In this document: positions 7,735 to 11,838 of the stretch, piece by piece
Layout: every line of letters starts with the position of its first letter
Position numbering within the stretch: the stretch's first letter is position 1
DNA from: an uncultured Ruminococcus sp.
GTDB lineage: Bacteria > Bacillota > Clostridia > Oscillospirales > CAG-272
Direction of reading: 5' to 3'
NCBI GenBank assembly: GCA_905202255.1
Contig: CAJKRH010000049.1
Location: 1 to 11,838, forward strand
Length of the DNA: 11,838 bases
The notes under the pieces: generated by a model
Told to the model about the DNA's origin: nothing
The model's input: the letters and a program-made list of their open reading frames with translations, nothing else
Database searches by the model: none
Position numbers and translations under genes: made by a program

Positions 7735-8203
7735 AATATCTGTAATGTGCAAAAGCTCTGTTTGCTTCTGCCATCTTGTGAGTTTCCTCTTTCTTCTTGA
7801 CGGCACCGCCCATATTTGAAAGTGCATCAATGATTTCACCGGCGAGTCTTTCAGCCATGGTTCTTTCACTGCGCTTTCTCGAATATGTTACGAGCCAACG
7901 AAGACCGAGTGTCTTTTTTCTTTCGGGGCGAACCTCCATAGGAACCTGGTAGGTTGAGCCGCCGACTCTGCGAGCCTTGACTTCCAGTGTAGGCATAATA
8001 TTCTCGATAGCCTCCTGGAAAGCGTCAAGTGCGGGCTTGCCTGTCTTTTCCTCTACGATTGCGAATGCATCGTAAACGATTTTCTGAGCAACGCCCTTCT
8101 TACCGTCGTTCATTATGTTGTTGATAAGCTTTGTTACAAACTTAGAACCATAAAGCGGATCCGGCAGAACATCTCTCTTTGAAATTTGACCTCTTCTGGG
8201 CAC
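7733..8203 (-). CDS. rpsG: 30S ribosomal protein S7 (uS7)
   Basis: S7 binds the 3' major domain of 16S rRNA and organises the head of the small subunit near the E site. The protein begins MPRRGQISKRDVLPDPLYGSK, the standard bacterial N-terminus, and keeps VARRVGG-like KARRVGGSTYQVPMEVRP and the RWLVTYSRKRSERTM segment. I chose the GTG at 8203-8201: it gives 156 residues, the canonical length, and has AAGGAGGGA just upstream. An in-frame ATG 18 bases earlier would translate the ribosome binding site itself (MKEGST) and is rejected. Second of the ribosomal protein genes in the str operon, 159 bases after rpsL. Confidence 0.97.
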   Translation of the reverse strand: MPRRGQISKRDVLPDPLYGSKFVTKLINNIMNDGKKGVAQKIVYDAFAIVEEKTGKPALDAFQEAIENIMPTLEVKARRVGGSTYQVPMEVRPERKKTLGLRWLVTYSRKRSERTMAERLAGEIIDALSNMGGAVKKKEETHKMAEANRAFAHYRY

Positions 8204-8362
8204 TGTACTTCCCTCCTTCATAGAATGATATCATAGGTACTCGAAAGTTTCCTCCCGCTGTGCTTTGTTTTGAAAAGTCGTGTTCCCTTTGGACATATAC
8301 ACATCTATTTATCAAAAGCAATGGCACCTGCGATTAGATTTCTCTATCTACTCTATTGTAAA

Positions 8363-8791
8363 TTATTTTTTAGCGGCTGTTTTCTTAGCGCGCTTAGCAC
8401 CGTAGAGCGAACGGCTCTGATTACGGTTGGCAACACCCTGTGTATCAAGCGTACCGCGGATAATGTGGTAACGCACACCAGGCAGGTCACGGACTCTTCC
8501 GCCTCGGATGAGGACTACGGAGTGCTCCTGAAGGTTATGTCCGATACCGGGAATGTAGGTTGTAGCCTCGAGACCGTTTGTAAGTCTTACTCTGGCAATC
8601 TTACGGAGAGCGGAGTTAGGCTTCTTAGGAGTCGTAGTTGTAACCTTTGTGCAGACACCTCTCTTCTGAGGAGAGCTGAGATTCGTATACTCTTTTTTCA
8701 GAGAGTTGAAGCCCTGCTGGAGTATAGGAGTCTTTGACTTGTAGGTGTTCTTTTCACGACCGTTGCGAACAAGCTGGTTAAAGGTTGGCAT
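8363..8791 (-). CDS. rpsL: 30S ribosomal protein S12 (uS12) with Arg at the K88-equivalent position
   Basis: A 142-residue protein of the decoding centre. I start it at MPTFNQLVRNG (ATG 8791-8789) because a perfect AAGGAGGTG lies just upstream and this matches the family N-terminus; an upstream in-frame ATG at 8833 would add 14 unlikely residues. It carries the N-terminal insertion typical of Bacillota S12. PKKPNSA is kept, with Lys56 equal to E. coli Lys43. In the second decoding loop GGRVRDLPGVRYH, residue 101 is Arg (codon CGT), where most bacteria have Lys (E. coli K88, B. subtilis K101). Substitution of this Lys by Arg is a known streptomycin-resistance change. Asp102, the usual methylthiolation site, is kept. 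Confidence 0.98.
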   Translation of the reverse strand: MPTFNQLVRNGREKNTYKSKTPILQQGFNSLKKEYTNLSSPQKRGVCTKVTTTTPKKPNSALRKIARVRLTNGLEATTYIPGIGHNLQEHSVVLIRGGRVRDLPGVRYHIIRGTLDTQGVANRNQSRSLYGAKRAKKTAAKK

Positions 8792-8839
8792 ATGGCACCT
8801 CCTTACTTTTATAATAAATAGATATATATACATCCGTGC

Positions 8840-8862
8840 CCGCGGAACGCACTTTTCCGCGG
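8840..8862. other. Perfect 8-bp hairpin between the L7Ae-like gene and rpsL
   Basis: CCGCGGAA (8840-8847) pairs with TTCCGCGG (8855-8862) around a 7-base loop, in the 85-base gap after the L7Ae-like gene. No T-tract follows on the minus strand, so a processing or stabilising stem is more likely than a terminator. Confidence 0.55.
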
Positions 8863-8876
8863 AAGCGGTTGTAAAC

Positions 8877-9122
8877 TTATTTTAAGACGACGCAGACCGC
8901 ACAGCCCACATCTATTTCACAGAGCTTTCCGAGCTCTTCCATCGTTTTTGTGCAGTCAAGCTCTATTCCCGCATCGCCGCATATATCGCGAAGCAATGAA
9001 ATGAGTTTTTCTTCTGCATCGTTTGCGGCAAACGCTTTTCTTGCGCTTCCGCCTTTTATCAGTTTTTTTGATTGATTGAGACCTGCAACATAAACCGCAG
9101 GCAAAGGTATGTCTGAAGACAT
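8877..9122 (-). CDS. ybxF: L7Ae-family ribosomal protein / kink-turn binding protein (YbxF-like)
   Basis: An 81-residue protein with the L7Ae/L30e fold pattern: VAGLNQSKKLIKGGSARKAFAANDAEE near the N-terminus and ELGKLCEIDVGCAVCVVL at the end. This matches B. subtilis YbxF (rplGB) in length and in the G-Q-KALKRG, A-DA and LGKACGIEVGAA positions. YbxF binds kink-turn RNA and is found with the ribosome. Its place directly before rpsL is the normal one in Bacillota and is the main support. A modest AAAGGA lies 12 bases before the ATG, which is rather far. It is the first gene of the str transcript, about 95 bases downstream of its start. rpoB/rpoC, usually just upstream, are not there. Confidence 0.9.
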   Translation of the reverse strand: MSSDIPLPAVYVAGLNQSKKLIKGGSARKAFAANDAEEKLISLLRDICGDAGIELDCTKTMEELGKLCEIDVGCAVCVVLK

Positions 9123-9167
9123 TTCGGGAAAATTTCCTTTCAGAATTATTCAAAATCATTCGGATTT

Positions 9168-9198
9168 ATGCCGTTATGTGCGCGCCGCAAAACGGCAT
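9168..9198 (-). other. Structured leader hairpin in the str operon 5' UTR
   Basis: ATGCCGTT (9168-9175) pairs with AACGGCAT (9191-9198), and within the loop TGCG (9179-9182) pairs with CGCA (9186-9189). It lies inside the predicted untranslated leader of about 95 bases before the L7Ae-like gene. No T-tract follows. It may be an autoregulatory leader for one of the encoded RNA-binding proteins; that role is inference. Confidence 0.55.
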
Positions 9199-9225
9199 TA
9201 TTTCACACATAATTACATATCATAT

Positions 9226-9254
9226 AATATACCATGAAAATCCCGATTTGTCAA
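9226..9254 (-). promoter_or_regulatory. Main promoter of the str operon
   Basis: On the minus strand TTGACA (9254-9249), a 17-base spacer and TATATT (9231-9226), preceded by TGG (an extended -10), form a very strong sigma-A promoter. The start should be near 9219, giving a leader of about 95 bases. This shows that the operon starts here and does not depend on read-through from rpoBC. Confidence 0.92.
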
Positions 9255-9313
9255 CGAGTTTTTCAATATTTTTGCCATTTTTTTATCTTTCCAGGCACTT
9301 ATCCGAAACAGCG

Positions 9314-9333
9314 CGGCGCAAACGCCGTTTTTT
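9314..9333 (+). terminator. Plus-strand intrinsic terminator with no gene before it
   Basis: CGGCG (9314-9318) pairs with CGCCG (9323-9327) around CAAA, followed by six T residues (9328-9333). The orientation is plus, but no plus-strand gene lies upstream. A TATAAT on the plus strand at 9223-9228, overlapping the str -10 box, could start a transcript of about 100 bases that ends here. Confidence 0.6.
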
Positions 9334-9511
9334 GTGCATTTTGGCACGATAAAGGGGGGGATATTTATCCCGTCAGCACACAAACACCCCGCTTTAGAGC
9401 CCAAATTCCAATATCCCGTCTTGGCAGCCCATACAAAGTAAAAACCAAAGCATCGCTAAAAGAAAAAAATGAAAAGCACGCTCTCTATCCCGTCAGCGCA
9501 GGCACTGGATT

Positions 9512-9598
9512 CACGCCCGCCACACATTTATATGCGGGCGTGCAGACAACGCGTGCACGAATCTGTTCGGTTTTTTCGTGTGATATGTTCGCACGCGT
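9512..9598. repeat. Cluster of three nested or adjacent stem-loops
   Basis: CACGCCCGC (9512-9520) pairs with GCGGGCGTG (9534-9542). ACGCGTGC (9549-9556) pairs with GCACGCGT (9591-9598). Inside the latter, CACGAA (9556-9561) can pair with TTCGTG (9575-9580), sharing one base with the outer stem. Such density suggests a structured or palindromic repeat rather than coding DNA. Function unknown. Confidence 0.5.
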
Positions 9599-9701
9599 GG
9601 TATGGCTGAAGCTACGGAGGATAACAAAACTACCGTCTTTTGCTTTGCCTCTTGCCGCACGCACTCGCCACGCATGGCTTGTGCGACTAACTCGTGCACG
9701 C

Positions 9702-9753
9702 GGGGAATTAACCAATGCACGCAGTGCGTTGGTTGGCGTCGCCGAGACAGGGG
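9702..9753 (+). repeat. Repeat module, copy 1 (direct)
   Basis: Layout: GGGGAATTA, then a 10-bp stem (ACCAATGCAC with GTGCGTTGGT, loop GCA, 9711-9733, one wobble pair), then TGGCGTCGCCGAGAC (9734-9748) and a G-run. It matches copy 2 at 50 of 52 positions, exactly 70 bases downstream. Confidence 0.85.
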
Positions 9754-9771
9754 GGTGAGTTTGCAAAGAGA

Positions 9772-9823
9772 GGGGAATTAGCCAATGCAAGCAGTGCGTT
9801 GGTTGGCGTCGCCGAGACAGGGG
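9772..9823 (+). repeat. Repeat module, copy 2 (direct)
   Basis: Differs from copy 1 only at 9781 (G for A, still a wobble pair) and 9790 (A for C, opening the top pair of the stem). The same GGGGAATTA, hairpin and GGCGTCGCCGAGAC order is kept. The copy is itself enclosed by a 9-bp inverted repeat, CAAAGAGAG (9764-9772) and CTCTCTTTG (9830-9838). Confidence 0.85.
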
Positions 9824-9848
9824 TGAACGCTCTCTTTGATGACTTTTG

Positions 9849-9872
9849 GTACTTTTGGTCACACAAAAGTAC
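9849..9872. repeat. Perfect 9-bp stem-loop GTACTTTTG / CAAAAGTAC
   Basis: GTACTTTTG (9849-9857) and CAAAAGTAC (9864-9872) flank a 6-base loop. It lies between copy 2 of the module and the inverted half-element and may be a boundary or a separate small repeat. No T-tract that would make it a terminator. Confidence 0.6.
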
Positions 9873-9912
9873 GATAAGCACAAAGAATTTTCAAGTCTCT
9901 TTTAAAAAAAGA

Positions 9913-10013
9913 CACCTCATCCGTCAGCCTACGGCTGCCACCTTCTGCCCCAGTCTCGGCGACGCCGACCGCGTTTGCTCCGCAAATCGGTCAATTCCCC
10001 ACTGGAGAAGGCT
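9913..10013 (-). repeat. Inverted half-element A (contains module copy 3)
   Basis: Read on the minus strand from 10013: AGCCTTCTCCAGTGGG, then module copy 3 (GGGGAATTG, a stem of ACCGATTTGC with GCAAACGCGGT at 9991-9968, and GGCGTCGCCGAGAC at 9966-9953), then AGAAGGTGGC, a CAGCC/GGCTG hairpin (9937-9925) and GACGGATGAGGTG. It is the mirror partner of half-element B and shares its start, its AAGGTGGC-hairpin-GACGGATGAGG end and the module between them. I know GGTGGC-hairpin-GACGGATGAGG ends from intergenic repeats of gut clostridia, from memory only. Confidence 0.8.
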
Positions 10014-10111
10014 CTTCAACCCATTAGCGTAGATAGCGTTTTTCGCTTTGTATTTTGTCATTATATATACAGCGTATATTACTTACATCAAGAATGGTTC
10101 GGCATTTTGCC

Positions 10112-10237
10112 AGCCTTCTCCAGTGGGTAGCGAAGCGGCGTGAGGGGAATGAATGACAGCCCTGAGGGCTGTCAGAACCCGAGCGTGACCGAGCCACAGT
10201 GAGAAAGGTGGCGCGGTTTACCGCGACGGATGAGGCG
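10112..10237 (+). repeat. Inverted half-element B (contains diverged module copy 4)
   Basis: Begins AGCCTTCTCCAGTGGG, continues to GGGGAAT (10144-10150), a perfect 9-bp hairpin TGACAGCCC/GGGCTGTCA (10154-10174), GCGTGACCGAG (10183-10193), then AAAGGTGGC, a CGCGG/CCGCG hairpin (10212-10225) and GACGGATGAGGCG. The order matches half-element A although most stem sequences differ. The inner 16 bases are the exact reverse complement of 9998-10013, and 98 AT-rich bases (10014-10111) lie between the halves. Confidence 0.8.
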
Positions 10238-10335
10238 TTACTACGGTGTATTGCCAAAACAAACCATGTACCACAATGTTCGCACGCATCCTAGCATCAA
10301 AACATAAAATTTTACAAAATATCCGCGCATAAATA

Positions 10336-10364
10336 TTGAAAAACGCAGGATTCTATAGTATAAT
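10336..10364 (+). promoter_or_regulatory. Promoter of the unknown membrane protein gene
   Basis: TTGAAA (10336-10341), a 17-base spacer and a perfect TATAAT (10359-10364). Transcription would start near 10371, about 25 bases before the TTG start codon. The presence of the promoter argues against translation beginning any further upstream. Confidence 0.88.
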
Positions 10365-10395
10365 GGGCATATACGGCAAAAAGGAGGCGGAAATA

Positions 10396-11241
10396 TTGGC
10401 AGAAAATTTCAATGATTACGGCGATTATATGAAAGAAGAGCGGTATCAGGCGAAATCAAAAATCGGCAAAATATTCAGCTTCCGAACGCTGAAAAAAGTT
10501 TTCCGCTGGCTTATAGTCGGGCTGATAATCTTCATTTATGCGTACTTTGCCTACAGAATAATCGAGAGCAAAATGGTTTTCCGCCATACGGATATGGTCT
10601 GGACAAACGAAGCTTATGCTTCATACGGCGCACTCGGTGATAATTTCCGCATTTATACTTATGATGCCGAATCGGAATTCGGCATAGATTATTCCAAAAA
10701 CGGCGGCAGTTATGACGGCAGATTTTCCGTTTACGGCATGCGATATATCCCATCCGTGAACGAATTGCAGTTTACTGTCCGCTATAACAGCAGTACGCTT
10801 GACGCGCTCCGTGAGCAGTATTCGCTTGAGAGCGTCGGCGCAATGCCTTTTCGCTTCATCCTGCGTGATGAAGCGGGCAATATATATGAAAAAGCTTCGT
10901 ATAAATACAAGCGCGTCGGAAGATACACATATGTCAATATTGTTTTCTCGGATATCGACCTTTTTGACAGCGTGAAAAAAGCTCCCGCCGAATCTTATCC
11001 GACGGCGACAGCGCCGAATGCGGGTTATATTTACAAAGGCGCATCAAAATACGGTTATGAGAAGAGCGGTATCTCCGCACTTTATCTGAATATGTATTAT
11101 TCCGAGGATTATGACCCGACAGAAGAATCATTCGGTGTGCATATCGCCGTATACAGAAACAGTTATGATTTAGAACTGTTTAATTATAAAAAAGAGCTGA
11201 AAAATGCTCCGAGTGATGGTTTGATAACCATCGGAAAATAA
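10396..11241 (+). CDS. Membrane-anchored protein of unknown function
   Basis: I do not recognise this protein. From the chosen start it has 281 residues: a charged cytoplasmic N-terminus of about 35 residues, one membrane segment (WLIVGLIIFIYAYFAYRII, about 38-56) and an external domain of about 220 residues rich in Tyr, Ser and Asp. Alternating short hydrophobic and Tyr-rich stretches (ELQFTVRYNSSTLDAL, FRFILRDEAGNIYEKASYKYKRVGRYTYVNIVFSDIDLF) suggest a beta-rich fold. The TTG at 10396 is chosen because AAGGAGG (10381-10387) lies 8 bases before it and the promoter overlaps any earlier start; the later in-frame ATG has no binding site. It has its own promoter and ends 10 bases before rnpB. 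There is no motif for an enzyme. Confidence 0.78.
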   Translation: MAENFNDYGDYMKEERYQAKSKIGKIFSFRTLKKVFRWLIVGLIIFIYAYFAYRIIESKMVFRHTDMVWTNEAYASYGALGDNFRIYTYDAESEFGIDYSKNGGSYDGRFSVYGMRYIPSVNELQFTVRYNSSTLDALREQYSLESVGAMPFRFILRDEAGNIYEKASYKYKRVGRYTYVNIVFSDIDLFDSVKKAPAESYPTATAPNAGYIYKGASKYGYEKSGISALYLNMYYSEDYDPTEESFGVHIAVYRNSYDLELFNYKKELKNAPSDGLITIGK

Positions 11242-11247
11242 TAGAAT
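11221..11247 (+). promoter_or_regulatory. Candidate rnpB promoter overlapping the end of the previous gene
   Basis: TAGAAT (11242-11247) matches five of six -10 positions and would start transcription at about 11253, the 5' end of the P1 stem of rnpB. TTGATA (11221-11226) could be the -35 box, but the 15-base spacing is short. Read-through from the promoter at 10336 is an alternative. Confidence 0.4.
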
Positions 11248-11251
11248 AAAT

Positions 11252-11623
11252 TTCCGACCGGACTGAGCGGCCGCGTGATATGTTGCCGAAAGGTATTATC
11301 ATGAGGAAAGTCCGGGCTTCACAGGGCAGGATAACGGATAACATCCGCCGAAGGTGACTTCCGGGACAGTGCAACAGAAATAGACCGCCGCAGAAATGCG
11401 GTAAGGATGGAAAGGCGAGGTAAGAGCTCACCGTCGCTGCGGCAACGCGGCGAGCCATGTAAACCCTATCCGAAGCAACGCCCCGCGAGAAAGCGGTTTG
11501 CCCGACCCGAGCGCGAGCTCATCGCGAGGAGGCAGTATCCGAAAGGATATAAGCTATGTGGTAACATATAGCGAAGATAGATGGTCGCTCCAGACAGAAC
11601 CCGGCTTACAGGTCCGGTCGGAA
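11252..11623 (+). ncRNA. rnpB: RNase P RNA, bacterial class A
   Basis: The catalytic RNA that removes the 5' leader of pre-tRNA together with RnpA. Ends are set by the 12-bp P1 stem: TTCCGACCGGAC (11252-11263) with GTCCGGTCGGAA (11612-11623). Conserved blocks in order: GAGGAAAGTCCGGGCTTC, ACAGTGCAACAGAAA, GGTAAGAGCTCACC (P12 region), AAACCCTATCCGAAGCAA, and near the 3' end AGATAGATGGTCGCTCCAGA and CAGAACCCGGCTTACAG. The overall plan fits class A. In L15, where GGUAGGC is expected, I read AGGAGGC (about 11527-11533), so the GGU that pairs with the tRNA CCA end seems absent; this depends on my alignment by eye. Confidence 0.97.
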
Positions 11624-11745
11624 TTTATTATAAATCCGGAATGCTAAAAAAGCACAGACCGAAAAAGTGAAAAGCAAGTATTTTTAATAGACTAAGAGGT
11701 TTATGCAAGACTAAATTTTTTAGTAACATCAACTCAAAATTAAGG

Positions 11746-11776
11746 AAGGGAAGCCGTGCGGCTTCCCTTTGATTTT
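11746..11776. terminator. Probable terminator downstream of rnpB
   Basis: AAGGGAAGCC (11746-11755) pairs perfectly with GGCTTCCCTT (11760-11769) around GTGC. On the plus strand TGATTTTC follows, and on the minus strand TCCTTAATTTT, so it may act both ways. It lies about 120 bases after rnpB; no better terminator is seen closer. Confidence 0.7.
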
Positions 11777-11814
11777 CATCATATTCACTTTTTCTCTCGC
11801 CGAAATCCGTCTCT

Positions 11815-11832
11815 GCCGTACGGTTGTACGGC
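11815..11832. other. Perfect 7-bp hairpin at the window edge
   Basis: GCCGTAC (11815-11821) pairs with GTACGGC (11826-11832) around GGTT, without a T-tract on either side. It could belong to a repeat or to a gene beyond the window. Nothing more can be said. Confidence 0.45.
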
Positions 11833-11838
11833 GACGAA

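Larger units (their letters stand above)
9255..10335. other. Gene-free repeat island between divergent promoters
   Basis: About 1.1 kb without a credible gene. Open frames exist on both strands, but they run through the repeats and stem-loops, have no good ribosome binding site, and encode Arg/Thr/Ala-rich sequence typical of accidental frames. Positions 9255-9480 hold only the orphan terminator and a short direct repeat (TATCCCGTCAGC at 9367-9378 and 9487-9498). Positions 9480-10237 are dense in stem-loops and repeat modules, listed separately. The island lies between the minus-strand str promoter and the plus-strand promoter at 10336-10364, so neither transcribes it. Confidence 0.7.

Noticed and set aside
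9234..9758. A 174-codon plus-strand open frame
   Set aside because: It starts within the str promoter, crosses an intrinsic terminator at 9314-9333 and then the repeats. No binding site fits the start.
9485..9883. A 132-codon minus-strand open frame in the repeat island
   Set aside because: It runs through both direct module copies and several stem-loops, has no good ribosome binding site, and its Arg/Ala/Thr-rich product reads like a chance frame. Overlapping frames are equally open on the other strand.
10060..10100. Minus-strand promoter in the AT-rich core of the palindromic element (TTGATG and TATAAT)
   Set aside because: The spacing is about 20 bases, too long for a normal promoter, and AT-rich DNA gives such matches by chance.
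9480..10240. CRISPR array
   Set aside because: Repeats are only two direct copies 70 bases apart plus inverted relatives; there are no regular spacers and no cas genes.
11785..11838. Possible C-terminus of a minus-strand gene (ends PYGRDGFRREKK, stop at 11787-11785)
   Set aside because: Only 17 codons are visible, all three minus frames are open there, and a hairpin runs through the stretch. Its position before a two-way terminator fits a convergent gene, but this cannot be supported from the window.

Overview
The window reads as a chromosomal segment of a low-to-mid GC Gram-positive gut anaerobe, most likely a clostridium of the Oscillospiraceae/Ruminococcaceae type. This rests on strong AGGAGG ribosome binding sites, TTGACA/TATAAT-type promoters, a SAM-I riboswitch on metK, an FMN riboswitch on the riboflavin ECF S component ribU, the order L7Ae-like gene-rpsL-rpsG-fusA-tuf, a DHHW-family protein beside an MBOAT acyltransferase, and intergenic repeats with a GACGGATGAGG end. 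The genus assignment is inference. Most genes are housekeeping.

Layout. Positions 1-1494 (+): the C-terminal end of an MBOAT O-acyltransferase and a full DHHW/AlgX-like protein, probably partners in O-acetylation of a surface polymer. A long bidirectional hairpin (1510-1553) separates them from the minus-strand genes. Positions 1561-2948 (-): metK behind a complete SAM-I riboswitch (promoter, aptamer, antiterminator and terminator all readable). Positions 2956-4144 (-): ribU and a COG2426-type small membrane protein, with an FMN riboswitch whose P1 stem runs into the ribU Shine-Dalgarno sequence, so control is probably translational. Positions 4229-9254 (-): the str operon in the order L7Ae-like (ybxF/rplGB), rpsL, rpsG, fusA, tuf, with a near-consensus promoter at 9226-9254 and a strong terminator after tuf. 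rpoB and rpoC, often found just upstream, are absent.

Positions 9255-10335 hold about 1.1 kb with no credible gene. This is the most unusual part. It contains four related modules (two direct, 70 bp apart; one inverted; one diverged). Each has GGGGAAT, then a hairpin whose sequence changes while the pairing stays, then a GCGTnnCCGAG core. The last two lie in two large inverted half-elements (9913-10013 and 10112-10237) that face each other across an AT-rich core and share a 16-bp inner inverted repeat and matching outer ends. This looks like a palindromic MITE-like or structured-RNA repeat family. A plus-strand intrinsic terminator with no gene (9314-9333) lies near the str promoter.

Positions 10336-11241 (+): a membrane-anchored protein of unknown function with its own promoter and a TTG start. 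Positions 11252-11623 (+): rnpB, the RNase P RNA, followed at 11746-11776 by a probable terminator.

Points worth checking: the inverted repeat island, a natural Lys-to-Arg change in S12 at the position of streptomycin-resistance mutation K88R (E. coli numbering), a possible small RNA divergent from the str promoter, and an RNase P RNA whose L15 loop seems to lack the usual GGU.
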